Source: 66-474 sp044464225
Lineage (GTDB): Bacteria > Pseudomonadota > Gammaproteobacteria > Xanthomonadales > Rhodanobacteraceae
Reading direction: 5' to 3'
Length of the DNA: 64,000 nucleotides
NCBI GenBank assembly: GCA_044464225.1
Contig: JBIQLN010000002.1
Coordinates: forward strand, 62,001 to 126,000
Below the pieces are notes generated by a model. It had not been told where the DNA came from, searched no databases, and worked only from the letters and a program-made list of their open reading frames with translations. A program made the position numbers and the translations under genes. Shown piece by piece: positions 15,989 through 26,181 of the stretch; positions within the stretch are counted from its first letter, which is position 1; each line of letters begins with the position of its first letter.

Positions 15989-16915
15989 ATGGAAACCCGG
16001 GCCCATCATGTTCTGATCGGCGCCTTCACCCTCGTGGTGGTGGTACTGGTCGTGCTGTTCGCACTGTGGCTGGGCAAGACCAGCCTCAACAGGCAGTACA
16101 ACTATTACGACATCGTGTTCACCGAGTCCGTCACCGGCCTGTCCAAGGGCAGCCCGGTGCAGTACAACGGCATCCAGATCGGCGAGGTCAGCCAGTTGAA
16201 GCTGGATCCGAAGGATCCGCGCAAGGTGCTGGCGCAGATCCAGGTGGCCGCCGACACCCCGATCAAGGTGGACACGCGCGCGAAGCTCGGCTTGCTGGGA
16301 CTCACCGGCGTCGCGTTCGTGCAGCTGACCGGTGGTGCGCCGTCCAGCCAGCCGTTGATGCCGACCCCCAGCAATCCGATACCCGAGATCAAGTCGGAAA
16401 GCTCTGCGCTGACCAAGTTGCTGGCCTCGGGCAGTGACGTGGTGACCTCGCTCAACGGCATCCTCGACCGGCTCGGCCACATCATTTCGCAGCAGAACGT
16501 CGACCGTATCTCCAGCACGCTGGAAAACATCGACAAGACCACCACTGCGCTGGCCGCCGAACGCGACGACCTGCGCGCCCTGATCCAGCAGGGCGCGGCC
16601 GCCGCCAGGGAACTCAACCAGACGCTGGCCGGCGCCAACCAGTTGGTCAACGGCCCCGGACGCCAAACCCTCGATCGCGCGGCCGCGGCGATGGCATCGC
16701 TGCAGAAGACCACGCAAACGTTGAACGAGCTGCTCACGGAAAACCAGGGTTCGCTGCAGTCCGGCTTGCGCGGTGTCGACCAGATCGGCCCGACCTTGCG
16801 GGAATTGCGCGCGACCTTGCGCGACATCCACCAGATCACCACCCAGTTGCAGGCCAATCCTGCGGGCTATCTGCTGGGCCGGGACCATCCCGCCGAATTC
16901 ACGCCCAAGCATTGA
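15989..16915 (+). CDS. mlaD: MlaD/MCE-domain lipid-binding protein
   Basis: A 308-residue periplasmic substrate carrier anchored by one membrane helix (residues 8-28). An MCE domain follows at about 38-120 (SVTGLSKGSPVQYNGIQIGEV ... ARLGLLGLTGVAFVQL-like text). The C-terminal half is a long helical region rich in Q, L and T, as in PqiB/LetB-type single-MCE proteins. It begins 9 bases after mlaF, with GAGG seven bases upstream. It would form the ring that passes lipids between the permease and the envelope. Confidence 0.93.
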   Translation: METRAHHVLIGAFTLVVVVLVVLFALWLGKTSLNRQYNYYDIVFTESVTGLSKGSPVQYNGIQIGEVSQLKLDPKDPRKVLAQIQVAADTPIKVDTRAKLGLLGLTGVAFVQLTGGAPSSQPLMPTPSNPIPEIKSESSALTKLLASGSDVVTSLNGILDRLGHIISQQNVDRISSTLENIDKTTTALAAERDDLRALIQQGAAAARELNQTLAGANQLVNGPGRQTLDRAAAAMASLQKTTQTLNELLTENQGSLQSGLRGVDQIGPTLRELRATLRDIHQITTQLQANPAGYLLGRDHPAEFTPKH

Positions 16916-16926
16916 GGAAGGACGCC

Positions 16927-17598
16927 ATGATCGTGCCACCCAACCTTTCCGCCGCACGAACGCTTGCCATCGCGTGCGCCGCCGGCATGTTGCTGGCCGG
17001 CTGCTCCGTCCTGCCCAAGAGTTCACCGGTCCAGGTCTGGCAACCCCAGGAATCGGAAACGCCGGCCGCGAGCGTCGCCACCGGCGACTTCAGCCTGCGC
17101 GTGGATACGCCCAACACCACGGGTCCGCTGGACCAGGCCGGCATCGTGGTGATGCCCGAACCGGGCCAGGTCAGCACCTACCATGGCGCGCGCTGGAGCG
17201 AATCGCCCGCGTTGCTGGTCCGCCACCGGCTGGTCGATGCGTTCATGGCCGCGAAGCTGCCCACCGTGACCACCGACGACGATCACTTCGCCTCCGACTA
17301 CACCTTGAGCGGCGACCTGCGCACGTTCCAATCCGAATACCGGGACGGCTCGCCGGTCGTCGTGGTGCGCTACGACGCGCAACTGCGGCGCGGCGGCGCA
17401 CGCAACCTGCTGGCGACGCGCAGCTTCGTGGTGACGCAGAACCCGTCCGGCGTGGACGTGCCGCAGATCGTGGCGGCATTCGGCGCGGCCGATGATCAGC
17501 TCGCGCAACAAGTGGTCGCGTGGACCATCGACGTCGCCAATCGCGACAAGGCGGAGCGTACCGCGGGCCGTGACGACGCGACGTCGCGGCAGCGCTAA
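16927..17598 (+). CDS. ABC-type transport auxiliary lipoprotein (PqiC/Mla-associated)
   Basis: A 223-residue lipoprotein with lipobox LLAGC near residue 20. The ABC-type auxiliary domain is recognisable from PGQVSTYHGARWSESPALLVRHRLVDAF and from the DYTLSGDLRTFQSEY and VVRYDAQLRRGG segments. It is the fourth gene of the Mla operon and is probably the outer-membrane-side component. The start at 16927 has AGGAAGG six bases upstream; an in-frame TTG at 16912 is rejected. There are 11 bases between mlaD and this gene. Confidence 0.88.
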   Translation: MIVPPNLSAARTLAIACAAGMLLAGCSVLPKSSPVQVWQPQESETPAASVATGDFSLRVDTPNTTGPLDQAGIVVMPEPGQVSTYHGARWSESPALLVRHRLVDAFMAAKLPTVTTDDDHFASDYTLSGDLRTFQSEYRDGSPVVVVRYDAQLRRGGARNLLATRSFVVTQNPSGVDVPQIVAAFGAADDQLAQQVVAWTIDVANRDKAERTAGRDDATSRQR

Positions 17599-17605
17599 GC
17601 GGCAC

Positions 17606-17655
17606 CGCAGGTTGGGCTGACCACGGGCTCCATTGGTGGGGAGCCCAGCGTTTTT
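17606..17655. repeat. REP-like hairpin family 1, second copy, doubling as mla operon terminator
   Basis: CGCAGGTTGGGCTGA ... AGCCCAGCG followed by six T residues. The outer sequence is shared with 9621-9667. Arms are TGGGCT (17613-17618) and AGCCCA (17642-17647). The T-run after the stem makes it a plausible terminator for the four-gene Mla operon, whose stop is 8 bases upstream. Confidence 0.6.
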
Positions 17656-17733
17656 TCGCTCCGTCACGTTCGACGTCCCTGCCTCGTTCCGCGCGCCTCG
17701 CGCCAAACCTGCAACATCTTCGCAACGTTGTCC

Positions 17734-17775
17734 CCATCCGCCCTGCGGGCACCTTCCCCGCAAGCGGGGAAGGAA
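17734..17775. repeat. Half copy of the CCTTCTCCC/CACCTTC hairpin element
   Basis: CATCCGCCCTGCGGGCACCT followed by TCCCCGCAAGCGGGGAAGG. The same order of pieces (ATCCG, CC-CGGGGCACCTTC, then a stem) occurs in the right half of the 22866-22986 element, so this appears to be a shorter relative. It lies between the convergent mla operon and amidase gene. Confidence 0.45.
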
Positions 17776-17782
17776 AAGACGC

Positions 17783-19192
<1,410 letters not shown>

Positions 19193-19283
19193 GCGTCCTC
19201 CTGTTGCCCGATTATGCGGGTTTGCCGCGTGCTCGGGAACCCAAGACAATGGAGGATGCACGGAGTCCATGACAGGAGCCGCC

Positions 19284-20936
19284 ATGAGCGAGCGCGAAAC
19301 AATGGAATACGACGTGGTCGTGGTGGGCGCGGGACCCGCCGGGCTGGCGTTCGCGATCCGCATGAAGCAGCTCAAGCCCGACACGCGCGTGTGCGTGATC
19401 GAAAAGGCTTCCACCGTGGGCGCGCACATCCTTTCCGGCGCCGTGATCGAACCCGCGCCGCTGGACGCGTTGCTGCCGGGCTGGCGTGACAATCCGCCGC
19501 CGATCTGCGTACCCGCCAGCCACGACGAATTCCTGTTGCTGCGCGACGCCCGGCGCGCGGTCCGGCTGCCGACGCCGCCGCAGATGCACAACCACGGCAA
19601 CTTCATCGTCTCGCTGGGCGCGCTGTGCGCGTGGCTGGCGCCGCAGGCGGAAGCACTGGGCGTGGATGTGTTTCCCGGCTTCGCTGCCGCCGATGCGGTG
19701 TTCGACGATGCGGGCGCGGTCGCGGGCGTGCGCATCGGCGACATGGGCGTCGCGAAGGATGGCTCGCACAAGCCCGGCTACACGCAAGGCATCGACATCC
19801 TGGCGAAGCTCACGGTGCTGGCCGAAGGTTGCCGCGGCAGCGTCACCAAAACCTTGATCGCGAAATACGGGCTCGACAAAAACTCCGATCCGCAAACCTA
19901 CGGCATCGGCCTGAAGGAACTCTGGCAACTGCCGCCGGGGCGCGCGCAGCCCGGCCACGTCACGCACACGATCGGCTGGCCGCTGGACAACAAGACCTAC
20001 GGCGGCAGCTTCATCTATCAACTCGACAAAGACCGCATCGCCATCGGCTTCGTCGCGGGGCTGGATTATTCCGACCCGCTGTTCCGGCCGTGGGAAGCGT
20101 TCCAGCAATTGAAGCACCACGCGCGCATCGAGCCGCTGCTGGAGGGCGGGCAAATCGTCTCGGGCGGCGCGCGCGCGCTGATCGAGGGCGGCCTGCAGTC
20201 GCTGCCGAATACCGAGATGCCCGGCGCGATCCTGATCGGCGATGCGGCGGGCCTGATGAACGTGCCGAAGATCAAGGGCACCCATCAGGCGATCCGTTCC
20301 GGGATGCTGGCCGCGGAACACTTCGCGGAGAAACAATCGGGCGAGGGTTTCGATGCACGCCTTCGCGCATCGGCCGTCGCAAGGGAAATGCACAAGGTCC
20401 GCAACATCCGCCCGGGCTTCCAGGGTGGGTTGTGGCGCGGGCTTGTCAATGCCGCGTGGGAAACGGTGACCGCGGGGTTGTCACCGTGGACGCTCAAGAA
20501 CCACGCCGATTGGTCGTCGCTGGAAAAACTCGATCCGCCCGCGACGAAACAGGATCGGCCCGGCCCGAACGCGACATCGCCGCGCGAACCCGGCTGGATC
20601 GATCGCAGCCTGCCGCCGCGCGATCGCCTGGCCAGCGTGTATTTCGCCGCGACCGAACACGACGAGGACCAGCCGGTACACCTGCACGTCGCCGACACCA
20701 GCATCTGCATCGAACGCTGCACCGTCGAGTACGGCAACCCGTGCCAGCGCTTCTGCCCCGCCAACGTCTACGAGATCGTCGAGGAATCCGGCGCGGACGG
20801 TGCGCCGACATTGCGCCTGCAGATCAACGCCGCCAACTGCGTGCACTGCAAGACCTGCGACATCAAGGATCCGTACGAGATCATCAACTGGGTCCCGCCG
20901 GAAGGCGGCAGCGGCCCCAATTACCAGAACCTCTAG
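19284..20936 (+). CDS. Electron transfer flavoprotein-ubiquinone oxidoreductase
   Basis: A 550-residue inner-membrane-associated flavoprotein that passes electrons from reduced ETF to ubiquinone. The FAD Rossmann motif is VVVVGAGPAGLAFAIR near the N-terminus. A second FAD segment is GAILIGDAAGLMNVPKIKG. The C-terminal 4Fe-4S ligands lie in CTVEYGNPCQRFCP and NCVHCKTCDIKDP. The start at 19284 has GGAG six bases upstream. EtfB and EtfA genes lie 1.2-3 kb downstream, so the whole electron chain is local. Confidence 0.97.
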   Translation: MSERETMEYDVVVVGAGPAGLAFAIRMKQLKPDTRVCVIEKASTVGAHILSGAVIEPAPLDALLPGWRDNPPPICVPASHDEFLLLRDARRAVRLPTPPQMHNHGNFIVSLGALCAWLAPQAEALGVDVFPGFAAADAVFDDAGAVAGVRIGDMGVAKDGSHKPGYTQGIDILAKLTVLAEGCRGSVTKTLIAKYGLDKNSDPQTYGIGLKELWQLPPGRAQPGHVTHTIGWPLDNKTYGGSFIYQLDKDRIAIGFVAGLDYSDPLFRPWEAFQQLKHHARIEPLLEGGQIVSGGARALIEGGLQSLPNTEMPGAILIGDAAGLMNVPKIKGTHQAIRSGMLAAEHFAEKQSGEGFDARLRASAVAREMHKVRNIRPGFQGGLWRGLVNAAWETVTAGLSPWTLKNHADWSSLEKLDPPATKQDRPGPNATSPREPGWIDRSLPPRDRLASVYFAATEHDEDQPVHLHVADTSICIERCTVEYGNPCQRFCPANVYEIVEESGADGAPTLRLQINAANCVHCKTCDIKDPYEIINWVPPEGGSGPNYQNL

Positions 20937-20940
20937 TCCC

Positions 20941-21858
20941 ATGCCCCGCATCGCCCTTGTCACTGCACGCGCCGCGCGCGGTACCGATTGCGACATGGCG
21001 CCACTGCTCGATGCGCTGCGCGCCGCCGGCGCCGATCCGCACGAAGTCGACTGGGACGACGGGACCATCGAATGGGAAGGCTTCGATCTCGCCCTGCTGC
21101 GCTCGACATGGGATTACTTCGAGCGGCTGTCCGAATTCCTCGACTGGGCCGCGCGTGTCGCCGAACGCACCCGGCTCGTGAATCCGCTCGCGGTGCTGCG
21201 CTGGAACACCGACAAGCACTATCTCGCGGAACTGGGCCGCGCCGGCGTACCGGTGGTGTCGAGCACCTTCCTGGAGCCGGGCGACGACGTTCCCGCGATC
21301 CTCGACGTGGTCCTGAACACCCACCCCGACGCGCGTGATTTCGTCGTCAAGCCCGCCGTCGGCGCGGGTTCGCGGGATGCGCAACGGCATGCACGCGGGG
21401 ATCGCAGCGGCATGACCGCGCACGCGCAGCGCCTGCTGGACGGGCGCCGCAGCGTACTGCTGCAGCCGTACCTCGACCGCGTCGACGAACATGGCGAAAC
21501 CGCGTTGCTGTTTTTCGACGGCGTGTTTTCCCATGCGATCCGCAAGGGGCCCCTGCTGAAGCGCGGCGAAGGCCCGGTCAGCGGCTTGTACGCGGAAGAA
21601 ACCATCACGCCGCGCACGCCATTGCCCGAGGAGGTCGAAGTGGCGCAACGCGCCCTGGCCGCGATCCCATTCGACCACCCGCTGCTGTACGCCCGCGTCG
21701 ACCTGATCCGCGGCGACGACGGTTTTCCGCGCCTGCTGGAATTGGAGCTGGTGGAGCCATCGGTATTCGTGGCGTATGCAGAAGGCGCGAGGGACCGGTT
21801 CGTACGCGCAATCCTGCAGCGCACGGAAACGACCCGCCCGTCGGAAGCGGGGCCGTAG
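20941..21858 (+). CDS. ATP-grasp domain protein of unknown substrate
   Basis: A 305-residue protein resembling RimK/GshB/DcsG-type ATP-grasp ligases. Visible pieces are the N-terminal Rossmann-like part (LLRSTWDYFERLSEFLDWA), the ATP-binding lysine region (FVVKPAVGAGSRDAQR) and the metal/ATP loop (ARVDLIRGDDGFPRLLELELVEPS). DcsG-like homologues join amino or ureido groups, but nothing here fixes the substrate. It starts 4 bases after the ETF-QO stop, so it is probably cotranscribed. An ETF-linked role is not implied. Confidence 0.8.
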   Translation: MPRIALVTARAARGTDCDMAPLLDALRAAGADPHEVDWDDGTIEWEGFDLALLRSTWDYFERLSEFLDWAARVAERTRLVNPLAVLRWNTDKHYLAELGRAGVPVVSSTFLEPGDDVPAILDVVLNTHPDARDFVVKPAVGAGSRDAQRHARGDRSGMTAHAQRLLDGRRSVLLQPYLDRVDEHGETALLFFDGVFSHAIRKGPLLKRGEGPVSGLYAEETITPRTPLPEEVEVAQRALAAIPFDHPLLYARVDLIRGDDGFPRLLELELVEPSVFVAYAEGARDRFVRAILQRTETTRPSEAGP

Positions 21859-22069
21859 GCGGAAGGCGCCCGCTCGGGTGTGCACGATCGACATGGGCCA
21901 GGATGCCGCAGCCTGCCGCGCGGGATCGATCCGGTGATCGAGGGCCATCGTCGGACCGCGACCGTCGGCATGGCCGTTCCCCCCGGTCGCGCTGCGCGGA
22001 ACCCCGCCGTCGGCTGCCGTACGCACTTCGATTCACACGAGCCGCGGCGGGGCCGTGAGCGTAGTCGGT

Positions 22070-22120
22070 TACAATGGCCGGATGCCGTTCCGCGGCACGC
22101 AATGCAAGGATTCCGGATGA
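22070..22120 (+). promoter_or_regulatory. -10 box and short leaderless-type leader ORF before etfB
   Basis: TACAAT (22070-22075), 6 bases, then ATG at 22082. That ATG opens a 12-codon frame (MPFRGTQCKDSG) whose TGA overlaps the etfB ATG (22117) as ATGA. If transcription begins at 22082, the leader ORF is leaderless and its translation would feed ribosomes to etfB, helped by the internal AAGGA. No -35 box was found. The rest of the 258-base gap 21859-22116 shows nothing else. Confidence 0.4.
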
Positions 22121-22863
22121 AGATTCTGGTCGGTTACAAGCGGGTAGTCGATTACAACGTGCGCATCCAGGTGAAGCCCGACGGCTCGGGCGTGGTCACC
22201 GACGGTGTCAAGCTTTCGCCCAATCCATTCGACGACATCGCGCTGGAAGAAGCGCTGCGGCTGCGCGAAAAAGGCATCGCCGAAGAGGTGGTGATCGCCA
22301 CCATCGCGCCCGCCGACGCGCAGGCGCATCTTCGCAACGGCCTCGCGATGGGCGCGAACCGCGCGATCCACGTGGTCACGCCCGATCCGGTGCAGCCGCT
22401 TGCCGCCGCGCGCACCTTCCTGAAGCTGATCGAAAAGGAACAACCCGGCCTGGTGATCCTCGGCAAGCAGGCCATCGACGACGACTGCAACCAGACCGGA
22501 CAGATGCTGGCGGCGCTGTGGGATCGCCCGCAGGCGACCTTCGCCTCCAAGCTCGACATCGCGAACGACAAAGCCACCGTGACGCGCGAAGTCGATGCGG
22601 GTCTTGAAACCATCGAAGTCGACCTGCCCGCCGTCGTGACCACGGACCTGCGCCTGAACGAACCGCGCTTCATCAAGCTGCCGGACATCATGAAGGCCAA
22701 GTCCAAGCCCATCGAAACCATCGAACTGTCGACGCTCGGCATCGAGCACGGCGGCGACATCAAGACCACGCATCACGCGCCGCCGCCGAAGCGTTCGCGC
22801 GGCGTGATGGTGAAGGACGTCGGCGAGCTGGTGGGGCTGTTGAGGCAGAAAGGGTTGGTTTAG
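22117..22863 (+). CDS. etfB: Electron transfer flavoprotein beta subunit
   Basis: A 248-residue ETF beta subunit. It begins MKILVGYKRVVDYNVRI and has the family signature region TVTREVDAGLETIEVDLPAVVTTDLRLNEPR. With EtfA it accepts electrons from acyl-CoA and other dehydrogenases and reduces ETF-QO. The start at 22117 is supported by AAGGA upstream and the ATGA overlap with a short leader ORF. etfA follows after a 150-base gap filled with a hairpin element. Confidence 0.97.
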   Translation: MKILVGYKRVVDYNVRIQVKPDGSGVVTDGVKLSPNPFDDIALEEALRLREKGIAEEVVIATIAPADAQAHLRNGLAMGANRAIHVVTPDPVQPLAAARTFLKLIEKEQPGLVILGKQAIDDDCNQTGQMLAALWDRPQATFASKLDIANDKATVTREVDAGLETIEVDLPAVVTTDLRLNEPRFIKLPDIMKAKSKPIETIELSTLGIEHGGDIKTTHHAPPPKRSRGVMVKDVGELVGLLRQKGLV

Positions 22864-22865
22864 TT

Positions 22866-22986
22866 CCTTCTCCCCTCGGGAGAAGGTGGCGCGCAGCGCC
22901 GGATGAGGGTTCGGCTCCATCCTGCGTTTCGCAAGACTCGTACCCTCATCCGCCCCTTCGGGGCACCTTCTCCCGGAGGGAGAAGG
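22866..22986. repeat. 121-bp nested inverted-repeat element between etfB and etfA
   Basis: The outer arms are CCTTCTCCCC-TCGGGAGAAGGTG (22866-22888) and its near complement CACCTTCTCCCGGAGGGAGAAGG (22964-22986, read in two halves of under 20 bases). The inner arms are CGGATGAGGGT (22900-22910) and ACCCTCATCCG (22942-22952). The whole folds into a cruciform with each outer arm also self-complementary. This pattern is a common dispersed intergenic repeat in Xanthomonadaceae. It interrupts the etf operon without a gene and may tune etfA expression. Confidence 0.7.
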
Positions 22987-23014
22987 CAATTTCAAAACCG
23001 AGCAGATGCAAACC

Positions 23015-23959
23015 ATGAGCAAAATCCTGATCGTCGCCGAACACTTGAATGGCCAACTCAATACCTCCACGGCGCGTTGTGTGAGCTGCGCGCGTGAGAT
23101 CAAGCCGGATGCGATCGATGTGCTGGTGCTGGCGGATGCACCCGACAACGTGGCCGCGCAAGCCGCGAAGCTGGACGGCATTTCGAAAGTCGTGACCATC
23201 GCGCGCGCCGAGAACGCACAGCCCCTGGCGGCGATGCTGGCCCCGCAAATCGCGGCCGCCGCGAAGAACGGCTACACGCACCTGCTTTTCCCCTCCACGA
23301 CTTTCGGCAAGGATGTGGCACCGCGCGTCGCCGCGTTGCTGGGCGTGGGCCAGGTCAGCGACATCATGTCGGTGACCGATGCGCACACGTTCACGCGTCC
23401 GATCTATGCGGGCAACGCCATCGTCACCGTGGAAGCGCCGGCGGACACCATCGTGGTCGGCACCGTGCGTACCGCTTCATGGGCAGCCGCCGGCGAAAGC
23501 GCCAATGCGGCGCCGATCGAGGCATTGGCAGTCGACGCCACGATCCCTTCACACACCCGCTTCGTCGGATTGCAGCAGGCATCCAGCGAGCGTCCCGACC
23601 TGCAAGGCGCCACGCGCGTGGTGTCGGGCGGCCGCGGATTGGGCTCGAAGGAAAACTTCGACATCATCTACAAGCTGGCCGACAAGCTGCACGCGGCGGC
23701 CGGCGCCTCCCGTGCCGCGGTCGATGCGGGCTACTGCCCCAACGACATGCAGGTAGGGCAGACGGGCAAGATCATCGCGCCCGAGCTTTACATGGCCATC
23801 GGGATTTCCGGTGCCATCCAGCACCTCACCGGCATCAAGGACGCCGGCACCATCGTCGCCATCAACAAGGATGCCGACGCGCCGATCTTCGAAGTTGCCG
23901 ACATCGGCCTGGTCGGTGACCTGTTCAAGATCGTGCCGGAGCTGGAAGCGGCGGTGTGA
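23015..23959 (+). CDS. etfA: Electron transfer flavoprotein alpha subunit
   Basis: A 314-residue ETF alpha subunit. The C-terminal FAD domain shows SGGRGLGSKENFD, PNDMQVGQTGKIIAPELYMAIGISGAIQHL-type text and TIVAINKDADAPIFEVADIGLVGD. I start at the ATG 23015 (MSKILIVAEHLNG), as in related proteins; an in-frame ATG at 23006 is possible. It lies 152 bases after etfB across the hairpin element. Confidence 0.97.
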   Translation: MSKILIVAEHLNGQLNTSTARCVSCAREIKPDAIDVLVLADAPDNVAAQAAKLDGISKVVTIARAENAQPLAAMLAPQIAAAAKNGYTHLLFPSTTFGKDVAPRVAALLGVGQVSDIMSVTDAHTFTRPIYAGNAIVTVEAPADTIVVGTVRTASWAAAGESANAAPIEALAVDATIPSHTRFVGLQQASSERPDLQGATRVVSGGRGLGSKENFDIIYKLADKLHAAAGASRAAVDAGYCPNDMQVGQTGKIIAPELYMAIGISGAIQHLTGIKDAGTIVAINKDADAPIFEVADIGLVGDLFKIVPELEAAV

Positions 23960-23996
23960 GCCCAGCGCGGCGTGGCGCCGCCCTCGGGCTGTCGAC

Positions 23997-24959
23997 ATGA
24001 AACGGGCCTACCGGTTGCTCGGTTTTTTCGGCGGCCTGGTCGTCACGGGATGGTTCATCGTGTACGTCGTGCGCTCCTTGCGGGGGCACGACTTTTCCGC
24101 TTACGCGACACCGCGCGCGGCGATCGCCATTGTCCTGGCCGCCCTGCTTTGGTCGTGTGGCGCCCCGTTGCTGGCGCTGGCGTGGCGTGGCCTTCTGGAC
24201 GGACTCCATGTCAACCGGACGCGACGCGAGCTGTTCGGCATCGTCGGTGTCACGCAATTTGCGAAGTACGTGCCGGGAAACGTGGCGCAATACATCGGCC
24301 GCGTCGGCATGTCGCTGGGGCGTGGCATACCGGCGCGTCCCCTCGCCGTCACGTTGGTTCTCGAGACATTGCTGGTGATTGCGGCCGCGGTCGCGATGGG
24401 CGTCGGCACCGGGGCAATGTCGGACATCGGTCTGCAGGTTTTGCGCCTGCATGGGGCGCAAATCGCGCTCGTTGCGGTACTGGTCGTGATGGCAATCACC
24501 GGGCTACTCGCGGTTCGCCGGTTTGCGCCGGCGCTCCTGCGACGTTTTGCCCCCCGCTACGCACCGGCCCTGGACGGTGCCTTGCTCCCGCCCCAGGCGA
24601 ATCTTTCGCGCGCATTCGTCCTGTACTGCGCGATATACCTCGTGTCGGGCAGCGGCATGATCCTGCTTGCCCGGCTTCTCGTCCCGGGCGCGCCACACGA
24701 TTATTGGTTGCTCATCTCGGTGTTTGCGCTCGCGTGGGTGGTCGGTTTCATCACTCCCGGCGCGCCCGGGGGGCTGGGGGTCCGCGAAGCGCTGATGGTG
24801 TTGATGCTGGCGCCGGTCTACACCGCCGCGTCCGCCAGTGTGCTGGTGATTGCCTTGCGGATCGCCACGACCCTCGGCGACGCGTTGATCCTCGTCCTCG
24901 GCCTCCTGTTGTTGCCCGGGCGCACCGGTTTGTCCCCGACCAAATCCACGTCGTCCTGA
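23997..24959 (+). CDS. Flippase-like / YbhN-LPG synthase-type multispanning membrane protein
   Basis: A 320-residue protein with eight or so membrane segments, resembling the lysylphosphatidylglycerol synthase transmembrane and AglD/YbhN families. Visible features are QFAKYVPGNVAQYIGRVGM and the late segment WVVGFITPGAPGGLGVREALMV, both characteristic of this group. It opens the glycan-related cluster, with a GT4 gene 82 bases downstream. It may help lipid-linked glycan synthesis or flipping. Confidence 0.85.
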   Translation: MKRAYRLLGFFGGLVVTGWFIVYVVRSLRGHDFSAYATPRAAIAIVLAALLWSCGAPLLALAWRGLLDGLHVNRTRRELFGIVGVTQFAKYVPGNVAQYIGRVGMSLGRGIPARPLAVTLVLETLLVIAAAVAMGVGTGAMSDIGLQVLRLHGAQIALVAVLVVMAITGLLAVRRFAPALLRRFAPRYAPALDGALLPPQANLSRAFVLYCAIYLVSGSGMILLARLLVPGAPHDYWLLISVFALAWVVGFITPGAPGGLGVREALMVLMLAPVYTAASASVLVIALRIATTLGDALILVLGLLLLPGRTGLSPTKSTSS

Positions 24960-25041
24960 TGGAATGGCGTCGTCACCCGAGGTCCGACGGGTACCATCGG
25001 GCATCCTGTCCGGCTGATGCCATGAGCTGCGCACCGTGCCC

Positions 25042-26181
25042 ATGAAGATCGTGTTGTGGGGAACATACGACACTGGAAAGCCACGTATCCGGATCCTGCG
25101 GGATGGCATGCGCGCGCTCGGCATCGAAGTCCACGAAATCCATGCCGGCATATGGGAGGACATCGGGGACAAGAGCTCGCTGCGGGGCGTGCACAAATGG
25201 ATGTTTCGCGGGCTGCGATTGCTCGCTGCCTATCCCCGGCTGGTCTGGCGCTACCTGCACGCGCCCGAACACGATCTGGTCCTGGTTTCCTACCCCGGCC
25301 AGCTCGACGTGCTCGTCGCCCGTCTTTTTCTGTGGATTCGACACAAACCGTTGGTGCTGGACTGGTTCATTTCGGCGTACGACACCATCGTCAAAGACCG
25401 GAAATTGCTGGGCGAGCGCAGTCCGCTCGCCTGGCTTCTGTGGGGCACGGAATGGCTTGGCGCGCACGCGGCCACGGCCTCGTTCATGGATACCGCGGCC
25501 CACGCGCGGCGCATGGAAGGCTTGTTCCGGCTGCCATCCGGATCGATTGGCCGGGTTTGGGTCGGGGCCGAAGCACGCATGTTCCAACCGCGCCCGGCGC
25601 CACCGGCGATGAAAAGTCCGTATCTCCGGGTGTTGTTCTACGGCCAGTTCATCCCGCTGCATGGGGTGGAAACAATCATCGAAGCAGCAAGGCTCACCCG
25701 GGAAGAGCCTATCCGCTGGACCCTGATAGGACGGGGACAACAGGGCCCATACATCCGGCGCATGCTGGCTGAAGACCCGCTGCCCCACCTCGAATGGATC
25801 GAATGGGTCGAATATGACGCGTTGCCCGACCACATCGCGGAATCCGATGTGTGCCTGGGAATCTTCGGATCGTCCTGCAAGGCGGCCAGCGTGATCCCGA
25901 ACAAGGTATTCCAGGTCATCGCTGCCGGGCGGCCGCTGATTTCGCGGGATTCCAGCGCAATCCGCGAACTGCTCGTCGACGCCCCGCCGTGCGTGAGCCT
26001 TATCCCCGCAGGCGACGCCGCTGCCCTCGCCGATGCCGTGCGGCGTCACGTCGGTTCAGGCCGCAACCATGTCACCCAATGCCATGCGGCCATACGGTCC
26101 ATGATTACCCCGGCAGCCGTCGGCCGTCAGCTCTGCGACTTTCTTGCACAACGGTTCGGACAGGAAACCACCCACCCATGA
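25042..26181 (+). CDS. Glycosyltransferase family 4
   Basis: A 379-residue GT-B type enzyme. The N-terminal half has VLWGTYDTGKPRIRILRDGMRALG, and the C-terminal donor domain has LRVLFYGQFIPLHGVETIIEAA followed by SDVCLGIFGSSCKAASVIPNKVFQVIAAGRPL and SRDS. The last part is where UDP/GDP-sugar E-x7-E-like residues usually lie. The start at ATG 25042 is chosen over a GTG at 25036. Its stop overlaps the methyltransferase start by 4 bases (ATGA), so the two are coupled. Confidence 0.9.
   Translation: MKIVLWGTYDTGKPRIRILRDGMRALGIEVHEIHAGIWEDIGDKSSLRGVHKWMFRGLRLLAAYPRLVWRYLHAPEHDLVLVSYPGQLDVLVARLFLWIRHKPLVLDWFISAYDTIVKDRKLLGERSPLAWLLWGTEWLGAHAATASFMDTAAHARRMEGLFRLPSGSIGRVWVGAEARMFQPRPAPPAMKSPYLRVLFYGQFIPLHGVETIIEAARLTREEPIRWTLIGRGQQGPYIRRMLAEDPLPHLEWIEWVEYDALPDHIAESDVCLGIFGSSCKAASVIPNKVFQVIAAGRPLISRDSSAIRELLVDAPPCVSLIPAGDAAALADAVRRHVGSGRNHVTQCHAAIRSMITPAAVGRQLCDFLAQRFGQETTHP

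Noticed and set aside
16912..16926. TTG 16912 as the start of the Mla auxiliary lipoprotein
   Set aside because: The ATG at 16927 has a strong AGGAAGG and gives a normal lipoprotein signal.
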